Source: Bacteroidales bacterium
GTDB taxonomy: Bacteria; Bacteroidota; Bacteroidia; Bacteroidales; UBA932
Length of the DNA stretch: 64,000 nucleotides
Direction: 5' to 3'
Assembly: GCA_015060395.1 (NCBI GenBank)
Contig: SUYP01000001.1
Location: 1 to 64,000, forward strand
The position numbers were made by a program, and so were the translations under genes. Of the stretch, positions 30,931-39,244 are shown piece by piece (the first letter of the stretch is position 1; every line of letters begins with the position of its first letter). The notes beneath the pieces were generated by a model. It saw only the letters and a list, made by a program, of their open reading frames with translations. It ran no database searches and had not been told where the DNA came from.

Positions 30931-32116
30931 CTTCCGAACCGTTTACAGAGTAATATATTTTCAGCGGATTTGCGATGACCTTGGTGAATCCGATCACATC
31001 ACGTCCGGTATATGACTTGTTCACCTCACCGTATGCTCCGAACTTCGAACTCATAAGGTCGTGCTCGCTTGTACATCCCAGGACAGAGAAATGATAAGGC
31101 ATAAGAGCGATCTCCACCTCTCCGGTCACATTCTGCTCGATGCTGTCCATCATAGCTTCCATATCCCTGCATACAGGGTCGAGGTACATAGCCTCGTGCA
31201 TCTGCTGGCCGTACCATCCTGCTATCTGCTCCTTCCAGTAGAGCTGGCCCTTTGTGAGGGTATGCTTCTCCAGAAGATGATGAGCCTTTATTATTACAAG
31301 AGGAGCCGCTGCCTCGAAACCTACGCGTCCCTTGATGCCGATGATGGTGTCCCCGATATGAATATCACGACCGATGCCGAAAGGAGCCGCTGCATCGCGC
31401 ACTGCCTTGATCACATCCACCGGATTCATCTCCACGCCGTTGAATGATACAGGCTCGCCTTTGCGGAAGCCGATCTTTATATGTTCCGGCTCTGTCTTTG
31501 TGACCTTGGTCGGATAAGCCTCCTCAGGAAGATAACCGTCTGATGAAAGAGTCTCCACTCCACCGATGCTTGTGCCCCAAAGTCCCTGATTGATAGAGTA
31601 TTTAGCCTTCTCCCAAGTGAAGTCGAAACCGTGTTGCTGAAGGAAATCGATCTCGTACTGACGTGTGAATCCGTGCTCACGTACCGGTGCGATGATCTCC
31701 ACAGAAGGGGCAAGAATCTCAAAGACAATGTCGAAACGGACCTGGTCATTGCCGGCTCCGGTACTTCCGTGGGCAACTGCATCAGCTCCGATAGCCTTGA
31801 CCTGCTTGAGCACTTCCAGAGCCTGGAAAACACGTTCCGAACTTACTGAAAGCGGATATGTCGCATTCTTCAGGATATTGCCATAGATAAGATATCTGAT
31901 GCCCTTCTCATAATATGTGTTTACGGCATTCACATTCTTATGCGATGCTGCTCCGAGCTTCATTGCACGTTCTTCGATGGCTTTCTCTTCTTCTGCTGAA
32001 AATCCACCTGTATTTACCATTACGGTATGCACCTCATAGCCTTGTTCCTTGAGGTAAGGGACACAGAATGATGTGTCCAGTCCGCCGCTGAAGGCGAGTA
32101 CTACTTTCTTGCTCAT
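30923..32116 (-). CDS. argG: argininosuccinate synthase
   Basis: 397 residues from the ATG at 32116 (MSKKVVLAFSGGLDTSF); the longer frame would overlap the GNAT gene. The PP-loop SGGLDTS, HGSTGAGNDQVRFD and YSINQGLWG-type segments are present. Condenses citrulline with aspartate using ATP in the cytoplasm. The gene begins 4 bp after the GNAT stop and overlaps argC by 8 bp, so translation of the three is tightly coupled. No irregularities. Confidence 0.96.
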   Translation of the reverse strand: MSKKVVLAFSGGLDTSFCVPYLKEQGYEVHTVMVNTGGFSAEEEKAIEERAMKLGAASHKNVNAVNTYYEKGIRYLIYGNILKNATYPLSVSSERVFQALEVLKQVKAIGADAVAHGSTGAGNDQVRFDIVFEILAPSVEIIAPVREHGFTRQYEIDFLQQHGFDFTWEKAKYSINQGLWGTSIGGVETLSSDGYLPEEAYPTKVTKTEPEHIKIGFRKGEPVSFNGVEMNPVDVIKAVRDAAAPFGIGRDIHIGDTIIGIKGRVGFEAAAPLVIIKAHHLLEKHTLTKGQLYWKEQIAGWYGQQMHEAMYLDPVCRDMEAMMDSIEQNVTGEVEIALMPYHFSVLGCTSEHDLMSSKFGAYGEVNKSYTGRDVIGFTKVIANPLKIYYSVNGSEDE

Positions 32117-32120
32117 ATCT

Positions 32121-32720
32121 TTAATTCTTTTGTTCTCCATCTTTAAGGTTTACGAGCTCCGGATGAGCCGGACTCATAACTTCAATATGCTCTGCCGGAT
32201 CATAAAGAAGTCCTGTACAGAGACACATCCTATGCTCATTGGCTTCAAGTATTTCATAGTTCCTGCAGCCCTGGCAGCCTTTCCAGAACTCAGGATCGTC
32301 TGTAAGCGCTGCAAATGTCACCGGACGGAAGCCCAGCTCATAGTTCATCTTCATAACCGCCGCTCCGGTAGTTATGCTGAATATCTTTGCATCCGGGAAC
32401 ATTTCGCGGGAATGCTGGAATATCCTTCTTTTGATCCTCATAGCCAGGCCGATGCCTCTGAAACTATGTGCTACTATGAGTCCGGAATTGGCTACATATT
32501 GCTTTCCTCCCCAGGTCTCGATATATGAGAAGCCGGCAAATCTGCCATCTTCTGCTATTGCGATGACAGCCTTACCTGCCAATATCTTTTCGGAAATATA
32601 CTCTGGAGTTCTTCTTGCGATACCCGTTCCTCTTTCACGGGCTGAAATGAGTATTTCTTCACAGATTTCATCTGCATACACTACGTGGCTTGCATCAGCC
32701 ACCACTACTTCTATCTGCAT
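32121..32720 (-). CDS. GNAT acyltransferase, likely N-acylglutamate synthase of the arg operon
   Basis: 199 residues. A GNAT core is visible: AVIAIAEDGRFAGFSYIE, then VANSGLIVAHSFRGIGLAMRIKRR with the acyl-CoA pyrophosphate loop (R-G-I-G-L-A). The C-terminal part has a cysteine-rich segment (FWKGCQGCRNYEIL, RMCLCTGLLYDP) typical of the Bacteroidetes subgroup that heads arginine operons. No classical argA or argJ is present in the window, and first position in an otherwise complete arg operon makes glutamate N-acylation (acetyl or succinyl) the likely reaction. The substrate is inferred from context, not from catalytic residues. Confidence 0.75.
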   Translation of the reverse strand: MQIEVVVADASHVVYADEICEEILISARERGTGIARRTPEYISEKILAGKAVIAIAEDGRFAGFSYIETWGGKQYVANSGLIVAHSFRGIGLAMRIKRRIFQHSREMFPDAKIFSITTGAAVMKMNYELGFRPVTFAALTDDPEFWKGCQGCRNYEILEANEHRMCLCTGLLYDPAEHIEVMSPAHPELVNLKDGEQKN

Positions 32721-33046
32721 ATAAATCGATGTTTATATTATTTCTTCTTCGGAAGATATATGGTTCAAATAAATTCAGTCCCGTTGATGCGGAACAATGA
32801 TAATCTTGATTGTAAAACGGATTGCCCTCATTGAGGGAGTCGATCTGGACCCTAACGGCAAGACAAACCGAGATTGTCAATTGCAATTGGGAGGGAAGCG
32901 CTTCGAGAGCCCCTCCTAAAGTCGGACGAATATTGGGATAGAATTGACCATAATTCCTACAAAGATATATATTCTTTATGAATTAATTACTAACTTTGGC
33001 GAAAATTTGTTTTCACTCCGCAATTTGCGAGCAATCCATTTCTGAA
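32721..33046. promoter_or_regulatory. 326-bp divergent regulatory region with long arg leader
   Basis: No convincing gene. Minus-strand TATCTTTG at 32960-32967 fits the -7 consensus and would give an arg transcript with a leader of about 240 nt. The leader contains a hairpin with GGAGGG (32890-32895) and CCCTCC (32911-32916) arms. A short minus-strand frame (TTG start, 32695-32886) has three consecutive Arg codons at 32743-32751, but the start is weak. Plus-strand TAACTTTG at 32991-32998 is the likely promoter of the small RHH-like gene. ATTC-TTTAT-GAAT at about 32971-32983 is a possible repressor palindrome. Confidence 0.45.
32960..32967 (-). promoter_or_regulatory. -7 element for the arginine operon
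   Basis: Minus-strand TATCTTTG, a perfect TAnnTTTG match, about 240 bp upstream of the GNAT start. No obvious -33 TTG at 19-21 bp. Confidence 0.45.
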
Positions 33047-33280
33047 GTGGCTAAAAAGAAGAAGAATCAAGCGGGAATCGATCCTGAATACCTGAAGAAG
33101 CAGAAGGAGGCGCTGGTGCGTCGCCACAGACAGGTCATCTATCTGAATGATAGCGAGATGGCTGCCATAAGGCAGTATTGTGACAAGTTCAGGGTAGGTA
33201 CCAAGGCGGCTCTTTTCAGGGAGGCCATAATGGAGAAGGTGCTCTCGGAGCTAGATGACAATCATCCTACATTATTTTAG
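33047..33280 (+). CDS. small ribbon-helix-helix-like conserved protein
   Basis: 77 residues from a GTG at 33047 (MAKKKKNQAG); the longer frame begins with TTG and would use the promoter region. A basic, helical N-terminus (EYLKKQKEALVRRHRQ) is followed by VIYLNDSEMAAIRQYCDKF and TKAALFREAIMEKVLSEL, a strand-helix-helix pattern like RHH DNA-binding proteins, ending in DDNHPTLF. I recall similar short proteins being widespread in Bacteroidales but do not know a proven function. Placement divergent to the arg operon makes a regulatory role possible, though it is more likely housekeeping with the TSCPD gene, which starts 5 bp downstream. Confidence 0.7.
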   Translation: MAKKKKNQAGIDPEYLKKQKEALVRRHRQVIYLNDSEMAAIRQYCDKFRVGTKAALFREAIMEKVLSELDDNHPTLF

Positions 33281-33285
33281 AAACT

Positions 33286-33672
33286 ATGAAGAAGATCATC
33301 ATCGCATTTTTTGCCGCCCTCGTGGCAGTGGCTGCCAGCGCACAGGAACAGCAGCAGGTACAGAATCAGGTTATGGAAGAGACAGTCAATGATTATAAGA
33401 TCGTAAGCGACGAAGTGGTGGACGGAGTCAGATATGTGACCGCTACACCAAGCGCGAAGGTATGCTCGAAGCAGATTGACATCGAGATCAAGGACGGTAT
33501 CATACAGAAGGTTGTCTATACCAGAGGCTGCGAAGGAAATGCCAAGGGTATAGGTGCCCTGATAAAGGATATGTCAGTAGAAGAGGCCATCAAGCGTCTT
33601 GACGGCATCACCTGCGGCAAACGCGGTACATCTTGCCCCGATCAGCTCGCAAGAATCCTTAAAGCTTTGTAA
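33286..33672 (+). CDS. exported TSCPD-domain protein
   Basis: 128 residues. A clear signal peptide (residues 1-20, AAVAASAQ) precedes a short Gln-rich linker and a TSCPD domain from about 50 to 128: KVCSKQIDIEI, VVYTRGCEGNAKGIGALI, GITCGKRGTSCPDQLA, with cysteines at the usual places. Most TSCPD proteins of this size that I know lack a signal sequence and act in the cytoplasm; some TSCPD domains are found on class II ribonucleotide reductases. Export of the domain is unusual. Followed by a perfect bidirectional terminator palindrome. Confidence 0.75.
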   Translation: MKKIIIAFFAALVAVAASAQEQQQVQNQVMEETVNDYKIVSDEVVDGVRYVTATPSAKVCSKQIDIEIKDGIIQKVVYTRGCEGNAKGIGALIKDMSVEEAIKRLDGITCGKRGTSCPDQLARILKAL

Positions 33673-33676
33673 GAGA

Positions 33677-33706
33677 AAAAGGAAGCACTTTAAAGTGCTT
33701 CCTTTT
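33677..33706. terminator. bidirectional terminator, perfect 30-bp palindrome
   Basis: AAAAGGAAGCACTTT and its complement join at 33691/33692 with no unpaired bases in the DNA; A- and T-runs at the two ends serve transcripts in both directions. The last codons and stop of tdk (33690-33692) lie inside the left arm. Confidence 0.9.
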
Positions 33707-34271
33707 CTTCTTTTATGGCAGCATTGTAGCAATGCCTGCAGAGAGGTTCGTAAATGTCTGTCTCTCCGAGGACTACAAGCTCGTTGCTTTTGGAAAGTCT
33801 GTGTGAATGATTGGCCGGGCTTCCGCATTTCACGCAGATGGCGTGAACTTTCTGGATATCTTCTGCAACAGCCATAAGCGCAGGCATCGGGCCGAAAGGC
33901 TTGCCCATAAAGTCTGTGTCCAGGCCTGCGATGATCACCCTGACACCTCGGTTGGCCAATGTCTGAACTACTTCGACGATGGAATTGTCGAAGAACTGTG
34001 CCTCGTCGATTCCGATCACCTCCACGTCATTCGAGAGCTCGAGCATCTTGGCAGGCGAGTCTATCGGAATGGAAGGAATGCTGTGTGCGTCGTGTGATAC
34101 GACCTTGTCTTCAGAATATCTGACATCTATGCAGGGCTTGTAGATCTCTACCTTCTGTTTTGCAAACTGCGCTCTTTTCATTCTTCTGATGAGTTCCTCT
34201 GTCTTTCCTGAGAACATTGATCCGCAGATTACTTCGATTGAACCTGCTTTTTTTGCGATTTCTAAAAACAT
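33690..34271 (-). CDS. tdk: thymidine kinase
   Basis: 193 residues from the ATG at 34271 ([27 protein letters not shown]); the upstream extension is not conserved-looking. Walker A GSMFSGKT, the lid/substrate region and two CxxC zinc pairs (CVKCGS, CRHC) mark type-II TK1-like thymidine kinase. Phosphorylates thymidine in the salvage pathway. A minus-strand -7 element TATATTTG lies at 34330-34337, giving a leader of about 55 nt. The 3' end is embedded in the shared terminator. Confidence 0.95.
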   Translation of the reverse strand: MFLEIAKKAGSIEVICGSMFSGKTEELIRRMKRAQFAKQKVEIYKPCIDVRYSEDKVVSHDAHSIPSIPIDSPAKMLELSNDVEVIGIDEAQFFDNSIVEVVQTLANRGVRVIIAGLDTDFMGKPFGPMPALMAVAEDIQKVHAICVKCGSPANHSHRLSKSNELVVLGETDIYEPLCRHCYNAAIKEEKEAL

Positions 34272-34329
34272 TTCCTTACTTTGTATATTACTCCGGTGAT
34301 TAATCATATTCCCCTGGTTTCGGGGAATG

Positions 34330-34337
34330 CAAATATA
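34330..34337 (-). promoter_or_regulatory. -7 element for tdk
   Basis: Minus-strand TATATTTG (plus caaatata), 59 bp upstream of the tdk start. Confidence 0.5.
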
Positions 34338-34352
34338 GACAATAATTGCTTT

Positions 34353-35150
34353 ATGGAAAATAGAGAGCAGGAGATTTTATCCGAAATAAAATCTATGATG
34401 GCTTCCATCAGAAGTCAGTTGGAAAAACTTGATGCTAAAATGGCTGAGCTTCAGCAAGTTGTTGATCCAGAAGGATTTGAAGCTAATTCAATCGATATCG
34501 AAATTGATGAGGCTGATATGATTCCTGCTGTGGAGACAGTGGAGGCTCTGGAAATTCCGCTTGTAGTAGAAGTGCCGGCAGAACCGATGGAAGAACAGGT
34601 GATTGAAACTGTTCCGGAACCGGAGGCAGCTGTGGAAGAGCCTGTTGCTCCCGTTGAAGAACCAGCAGATGAACCAGCAGAAGAACCGGTAGAGGAACCA
34701 GTTCAGGAACCGGAGGACAAGCCGGCAGAAGTACCTGCGGCGGACGACGATGACCTCCCGTTCGGCGACCTTCCGGAAGAGGATGAAGATGATCTCCCGG
34801 CTATATTCGCAGAACCGGAGACAGTTACAGTAGCCTCAAAGGCTGCCGAGACTGCGAAACCGACCATCAATGACAAGATGGCTGCCGATCAGGCCTGGAG
34901 AAAGGATATGCCGGGTACTCCGGTAAGAGACATCCGCAGTGCAATATCTCTTAATGACAGGGTTATTTTCATAAACCACCTCTTTGACGAGGACGCACAG
35001 GCTTTCGTAGATGCTCTCGGCAAGATCAATTCGATGCAGACACTTGATGAAGTCGTGGAATTCATAGCTTCCGGCTATCCGCAATGGGATCTCAATTCAG
35101 AACTTGTCTATAGATTTATGATGGCTGTGCGCCGAAAGGTTGGCAGATGA
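34353..35150 (+). CDS. acidic Glu/Pro-rich coiled-coil protein of unknown function
   Basis: 265 residues from the ATG at 34353. Residues 1-40 form a coiled coil ([27 protein letters not shown] by position), residues about 60-165 are extremely acidic with EEP/EPV repeats, and the last about 95 residues form a compact helical domain ([20 protein letters not shown] to [10 protein letters not shown]). The C-terminal domain resembles conserved Bacteroidetes proteins without known function. No signal peptide, so cytoplasmic. Overlaps rsmI by 4 bp (ATGA), so the two are translated together. Confidence 0.75.
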   Translation: MENREQEILSEIKSMMASIRSQLEKLDAKMAELQQVVDPEGFEANSIDIEIDEADMIPAVETVEALEIPLVVEVPAEPMEEQVIETVPEPEAAVEEPVAPVEEPADEPAEEPVEEPVQEPEDKPAEVPAADDDDLPFGDLPEEDEDDLPAIFAEPETVTVASKAAETAKPTINDKMAADQAWRKDMPGTPVRDIRSAISLNDRVIFINHLFDEDAQAFVDALGKINSMQTLDEVVEFIASGYPQWDLNSELVYRFMMAVRRKVGR

Positions 35151-35872
35151 TGCAGGGAGTCCTTTATATAGTCCCGACACCTGTCGGAAATCTGGAAGAT
35201 ATGACCTTCAGGGCGATAAGGGTGCTGAAGGAAGCCGATCTCATTCTTGCTGAGGATACCCGGACAAGTTCGGTACTGCTCAAGCATTATGAAATCAAGG
35301 GAAGGCTCGAGTCTCATCATAAGTTCAATGAGCATAAGACTGCTTCAATGATCAAGGAGAGGATCCTTTCAGGACTGAATGTCGCATTGATCAGTGATGC
35401 CGGAACGCCGGGAATATCGGATCCGGGATTTCTGCTTGTCAGGACTTGCGTGCAGGAGGGGATCGAGGTGCAGACACTTCCGGGAGCGACGGCATTTGTG
35501 CCTGCTTTGGTTTCATCCGGATATCCTTGTGACAGATTCTGTTTCGAAGGCTTTCTCCCACAGAAAAAGGGACGTCAGACCCGTCTGATGGAGCTTGCAG
35601 AGGAAACAAGGACTATGATCTTTTATGAATCGCCTTACAGATTGGTAAAGACCTTGGAACAGTTCGCGGAATTTTTCGGATCGGACCGTGAATGCTCGGT
35701 AGCAAGAGAGATTTCCAAGAAATTCGAGGAACACAAGAGAGGCAGTCTTTCTGAAGTTGCGTCCTGGTATAAGGAACACGAACCGAAAGGGGAGATCGTC
35801 ATCATAGTTTCAGGAGCGCCGGAGAAGAAGAAAGAAAAGAAGTCCTATCGCAAAGCTGACGAGGAAGCATAA
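35147..35872 (+). CDS. rsmI: 16S rRNA (cytidine-1402-2'-O)-methyltransferase
   Basis: 241 residues. Tetrapyrrole-methylase fold with YIVPTPVGNLEDMTFRAIRVL at the N-terminus, EDTRTSSVLLKHY, LISDAGTPGISDPG at about 81-94 and the FYESPYRLVKTL segment. RsmI 2'-O-methylates C1402 of 16S rRNA. The C-terminus is short and lysine-rich (KKKEKKSYRK). Translationally coupled to the preceding acidic protein gene; terminator follows at 35915. Confidence 0.94.
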   Translation: MMQGVLYIVPTPVGNLEDMTFRAIRVLKEADLILAEDTRTSSVLLKHYEIKGRLESHHKFNEHKTASMIKERILSGLNVALISDAGTPGISDPGFLLVRTCVQEGIEVQTLPGATAFVPALVSSGYPCDRFCFEGFLPQKKGRQTRLMELAEETRTMIFYESPYRLVKTLEQFAEFFGSDRECSVAREISKKFEEHKRGSLSEVASWYKEHEPKGEIVIIVSGAPEKKKEKKSYRKADEEA

Positions 35873-35914
35873 AAAAGATTGAAAAGACATAAGAAAAAGA
35901 AAAATCTTACATAA

Positions 35915-35959
35915 AAAAGAGCAAAACATTGTATTTGACATTGTTTTGCTCTTTTCCTT
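35915..35959 (+). terminator. rho-independent terminator after rsmI
   Basis: AAAAGAGCAAAACA at 35915-35928 and TGTTTTGCTCTTTT at 35942-35955 form a 14-bp stem, followed by a pyrimidine tract (cctttt). The downstream gene starts at 35989. Confidence 0.85.
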
Positions 35960-35988
35960 TTGGGAATTTTGCACAAACTGATTGTGCG

Positions 35989-36849
35989 ATGGAAAAGGAG
36001 AAAAAGTCAGGCCTTTCGGAATCCTTCGTCATAGGAGTCATAGCTTTGGTCTTTCTTATAGTGGGCTATCAGACAGCCTTGTTTATTCATAATGCCGCTG
36101 TAGTGAAAATTGCAGCCAACCGTGACCATCCTGATACCGTATATGTTTATGAACGGGTGCGGGAAGGGGAGGTCTCAGCCCATACAGTGCGCAGATCGTC
36201 CGCCCATTCACCCCGTGCACAGGCGGTCAGAAAGGCGGTCCCCGTGGCCACGGTAGAGAATTTCCGCTTTGATCCTAATGAGGTGTCTGTGGAGGACTTG
36301 TGCCGTCTTGGTTTTACTCGCAAGCAGGCTGAGAGCATAGAAAAATATCGCAGAAGCGGGGGTAGATTCAGAAGAAAGGAGGATTTCAAAAGATCATACG
36401 TGGTCTCAGACAGCATATACAGAAGGCTTGAAAAGTATATTGATATACCTTTAGTGGATCTGAATGCAGCTGATTCTGCCGATTTCGATGGCCTTCCCGG
36501 CATAGGCGGATGGTTTGCTTCAAAGATGCTGGAACATAGGAAAGCCCTGGGCGGGTATTCATATAAGGAACAGCTTATGGATATCTATCGTTTTGATCAG
36601 GAAAAGTTTGATGGGCTGAGTGACCTGATAGTTATAAATCCAGAGACTGTTACGCCTTATCCCTTATGGAGCCTGCCTGCGGATTCTCTCAGGATGCATC
36701 CGTATATAGCTGATTATGAGACTGCCCGGGCCATTGTCCTTTTCCGCGATAATAATCCAGAAGAACTCTGGACTATAGAAGAATTGAGAAAGGCTGGAGT
36801 GATTAATGAATCAGCTGCTGAAAGACTTTCCCGCTGTATCCTTAAATAA
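35989..36849 (+). CDS. membrane-anchored ComEA-like helix-hairpin-helix protein
   Basis: 286 residues from the ATG at 35989. One transmembrane segment at about 13-34 (FVIGVIALVFLIVGYQTALFI by position), then a linker and repeated helix-hairpin-helix units: VEDLCRLGFTRKQAESIEKYR, LNAADSADFDGLPGIGGWFASKML, and TIEELRKAGVINESAAERL. These resemble ComEA-type DNA-binding repeats; in Bacteroidetes several HhH copies per protein are common. A role in DNA uptake or membrane-associated DNA binding is inferred from family only. Converges on recA with the terminator/foldback element between. Confidence 0.82.
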   Translation: MEKEKKSGLSESFVIGVIALVFLIVGYQTALFIHNAAVVKIAANRDHPDTVYVYERVREGEVSAHTVRRSSAHSPRAQAVRKAVPVATVENFRFDPNEVSVEDLCRLGFTRKQAESIEKYRRSGGRFRRKEDFKRSYVVSDSIYRRLEKYIDIPLVDLNAADSADFDGLPGIGGWFASKMLEHRKALGGYSYKEQLMDIYRFDQEKFDGLSDLIVINPETVTPYPLWSLPADSLRMHPYIADYETARAIVLFRDNNPEELWTIEELRKAGVINESAAERLSRCILK

Positions 36850-36950
36850 AACTGACAGACCGGATATGAAGGTGACGTGCCACCCCCGGCTAGGGGGTGC
36901 CTCCCGAACGGGAGGCGGGGGTCACCGGAATACCGGTCTGTCAGTTTTAT
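36846..36950. repeat. foldback palindromic element, copy C, in the loop of a bidirectional terminator
   Basis: Outer 18-bp perfect stem ATAAAACTGACAGACCGG (36846-36863) with its complement (36933-36950). Inside it lie GGTGAC (36871-36876) with GTCACC (36921-36926), then the core 36877-36920 with CACCCCC/GGGGGTG (36881-36887, 36893-36899) and CCTCCCG-AA-CGGGAGG (36900-36915). The outer stem with T-runs sits between the convergent ComEA-like and recA genes and probably is their terminator. Confidence 0.85.
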
Positions 36951-36957
36951 TCTAGTT

Positions 36958-37986
36958 CTAGTCTTCTGCGGTGAGAAGCGCCTCGCGAATCTTTGCTTCG
37001 ATCTCGTCGCAGAGCTCTACGTTGTCGGTAAGGAGCTGCTTGACTGCCTCACGTCCCTGAGCAAGCTTGCTTTCGCCATAGCTGAACCACGATCCGCTCT
37101 TCTTGATGATGTTGAATTCCACTCCAAGATCGATGATCTCGCCGACTTTCGAGATTCCTTCACCGAATACGATGTCGAACTCAGCCTTCTTGAAAGGAGG
37201 AGCCATCTTGTTCTTCACGATCTTCACCTTTGTGCGGTTACCGAGAGCTTCGTCGCCGTCCTTGATCTGAGTGGTCCTGCGGACATCCACACGTACGGAA
37301 GCATAGAATTTCAGCGCATTACCACCTGTGGTGGTCTCCGGGTTGCCGAACATAACTCCGATCTTGTCACGGAGCTGGTTGATGAAGATGCAGCAAGTGT
37401 TTGTCTTGCTGATGTTTGCGGTAAGCTTTCTCAGAGCCTGGCTCATCAGACGTGCCTGAAGTCCCATCTTTGAATCACCCATCTCACCTTCGATCTCAGC
37501 CTTCGGAGTGAGGGCTGCGACAGAGTCGATCACGATGATGTCGATCGCTCCTGAGCGGATAAGGTTGTCTGCAATCTCCAGTGCCTGCTCTCCGTTGTCA
37601 GGCTGTGAAATGAGCAGAGTCTCGAGGTCAACGCCGAGATTCCTGGCGTATGTCCTGTCGAAAGCGTGTTCTGCATCGATGATGGCGGCAATGCCTCCCT
37701 GCTTCTGTGCCTGAGCGATGGCGTGGATAGCGAGTGTGGTCTTACCGCTTGATTCCGGTCCGTAGATCTCGATGACCCTTCCGCGTGGATATCCACCGAT
37801 GCCAAGTGCGGCGTCTAGTGCAATGGAACCGCTCGGAATGACCGAAACCTCCCATTTTGGCTGATCTCCCAGCTTCATAATCGTACCTTTGCCGTAATCT
37901 TTCTCAATCTTGTCAATCGTCGCCTGCAATGCCTTGAGTTTCGCAGCATTGATGCCGGTACCGTCCTGTACTTCTTCTTTAGCCAT
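36958..37986 (-). CDS. recA: recombinase A
   Basis: 342 residues from the ATG at 37986; the longer frame runs through the promoter. RecA core: Walker A GPESSGKT at 76-83, [47 protein letters not shown] and the C-terminal domain ending EALLTAED. Catalyses strand exchange and co-protease activity in DNA repair. Promoter visible: minus-strand TTG at 38044-38046, 20-bp spacer, TAATTTTG at 38016-38023. No SOS box of a known type was identified. Confidence 0.98.
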   Translation of the reverse strand: MAKEEVQDGTGINAAKLKALQATIDKIEKDYGKGTIMKLGDQPKWEVSVIPSGSIALDAALGIGGYPRGRVIEIYGPESSGKTTLAIHAIAQAQKQGGIAAIIDAEHAFDRTYARNLGVDLETLLISQPDNGEQALEIADNLIRSGAIDIIVIDSVAALTPKAEIEGEMGDSKMGLQARLMSQALRKLTANISKTNTCCIFINQLRDKIGVMFGNPETTTGGNALKFYASVRVDVRRTTQIKDGDEALGNRTKVKIVKNKMAPPFKKAEFDIVFGEGISKVGEIIDLGVEFNIIKKSGSWFSYGESKLAQGREAVKQLLTDNVELCDEIEAKIREALLTAED

Positions 37987-38015
37987 AAATGTATAAGTAT
38001 TAAATGTTAACAAAG

Positions 38016-38046
38016 CAAAATTAATGAAAATAAGGAACTTCTCCAA
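38016..38046 (-). promoter_or_regulatory. recA promoter
   Basis: Minus-strand TTG (38046-38044), 20-bp spacer, TAATTTTG (38023-38016), 29 bp upstream of the recA start codon. Both elements fit the Bacteroidetes consensus. A second TAATTTTG at 38058-38065 lacks a spaced TTG. Confidence 0.65.
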
Positions 38047-38119
38047 CTTTTCGGGTACAAAATTATATGCCCATTGTGCTAAGGTGAGGCACAAGTAAGA
38101 TAATGTAGAAAAAAATCCT

Positions 38120-38127
38120 TATTTTTG
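38120..38127 (+). promoter_or_regulatory. -7 element directly upstream of rlmN
   Basis: TATTTTTG ends 5 bp before the rlmN ATG at 38133, so a transcript starting at the usual distance would have almost no leader. Confidence 0.45.
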
Positions 38128-38132
38128 TAAAT

Positions 38133-39203
38133 ATGAAGATCAAACTTTTAGGAAAGAATCTGGACGAACTCAAGAGACTCGTCGCGGAAGAAGGCCTGCC
38201 TGGCTTCACCGCCAAGCAGATTGCCCAGTGGCTTTATGTGAAGAAAGTCCGCTCGATTGATGATATGACCAATCTGTCCAAGGCTGCAAGGGCAAGATTG
38301 TCAGAAAAATATGAAGTGGGTGTGACCCCTTATGCAGGGCTGCAGATATCGACGGATGGGACAAAGAAATATCTGTTTCCGGTCAGTTGCTCACACAAGA
38401 GGGGCTTGAATCTCCGGGTAAACGAAGAGGAACTTGAGACCAGTGCGATAGAGGCGGTAATGATTCCTGATGCCGATCGTGCGACTTTATGTGTTTCTTC
38501 TCAGGCCGGATGCCGTATGGGGTGCAGATTTTGTATGACAGGTCGTCAGGGATTTCACGGGCATCTGTCTGCTGCGGACATAATTTCACAGTTCATAGCT
38601 GTGGATGAGTCGGACAGGCTGACAAATGCTGTGTTTATGGGAATGGGCGAACCGTTGGATAATTATGATAATGTAATGCGTGCCATAGAGATACTCACTG
38701 CAGACTGGGGCTTCGCCTGGAGCCCTAAGAGGATAACGCTTTCGACGATAGGTGTTCTGCCTAATCTGAAGCGCTACCTTGAGGAATGCAAGTGTCATCT
38801 GGCTGTCAGTCTGCATAATCCTCTGCCGCAGGAGCGTCTGACCGTTATGCCTGTGCAGGGAGCCTGGCCGATACAGGAAGTCATCGATCTTATCCGTCAG
38901 TATGATTTTACCGGACAGAGACGTGTAAGCTTTGAATATACGATGTTTGCCGGTTTCAATGATACAAAGGCACACGCTGATGCTCTTGTCAGGATGCTGC
39001 GCGGTCTTGAATGCCGTATGAATCTGATCCGTTTCCATAAGATACCGGATTTTCCATACGAGACATCACCGGATGTGATCATCGAGAATTTCAAGAACCG
39101 CCTGAACAATTCCGGAATAATGACTACGGTCAGGGCGTCGCGAGGAGAGGATATCCTGGCTGCCTGCGGAATGCTTGCCGGACAGCATAATTCCCGTAAA
39201 TGA
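38133..39203 (+). CDS. rlmN: 23S rRNA/tRNA adenine-2-methyltransferase (radical SAM)
   Basis: 356 residues. Radical-SAM cluster motif C127-RMG-C131-RF-C134 in the context GCRMGCRFCMTG, the RlmN N-terminal domain (LPGFTAKQIAQWLY), GMGEPLDN and the methyl-carrying cysteine near the end (C345 in AACGMLAG). Methylates A2503 of 23S rRNA and A37 of some tRNAs. The start MKIKLLGK matches the family; only 5 bp separate it from a -7 element. Divergent from recA. Confidence 0.96.
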   Translation: MKIKLLGKNLDELKRLVAEEGLPGFTAKQIAQWLYVKKVRSIDDMTNLSKAARARLSEKYEVGVTPYAGLQISTDGTKKYLFPVSCSHKRGLNLRVNEEELETSAIEAVMIPDADRATLCVSSQAGCRMGCRFCMTGRQGFHGHLSAADIISQFIAVDESDRLTNAVFMGMGEPLDNYDNVMRAIEILTADWGFAWSPKRITLSTIGVLPNLKRYLEECKCHLAVSLHNPLPQERLTVMPVQGAWPIQEVIDLIRQYDFTGQRRVSFEYTMFAGFNDTKAHADALVRMLRGLECRMNLIRFHKIPDFPYETSPDVIIENFKNRLNNSGIMTTVRASRGEDILAACGMLAGQHNSRK

Positions 39204-39244
39204 CAGCCGGTCACTCCCTTTGCTGAATATATAAAACGAAGATT

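Noticed and set aside
32695..32886. Short frame with three Arg codons upstream of the GNAT gene
   Set aside because: Starts with TTG and overlaps the GNAT start; kept only as a possible leader, not as a gene.
33677..33706. Perfect palindrome as a member of the foldback family
   Set aside because: It has no G/C core and its position and A/T runs explain it as a bidirectional terminator.
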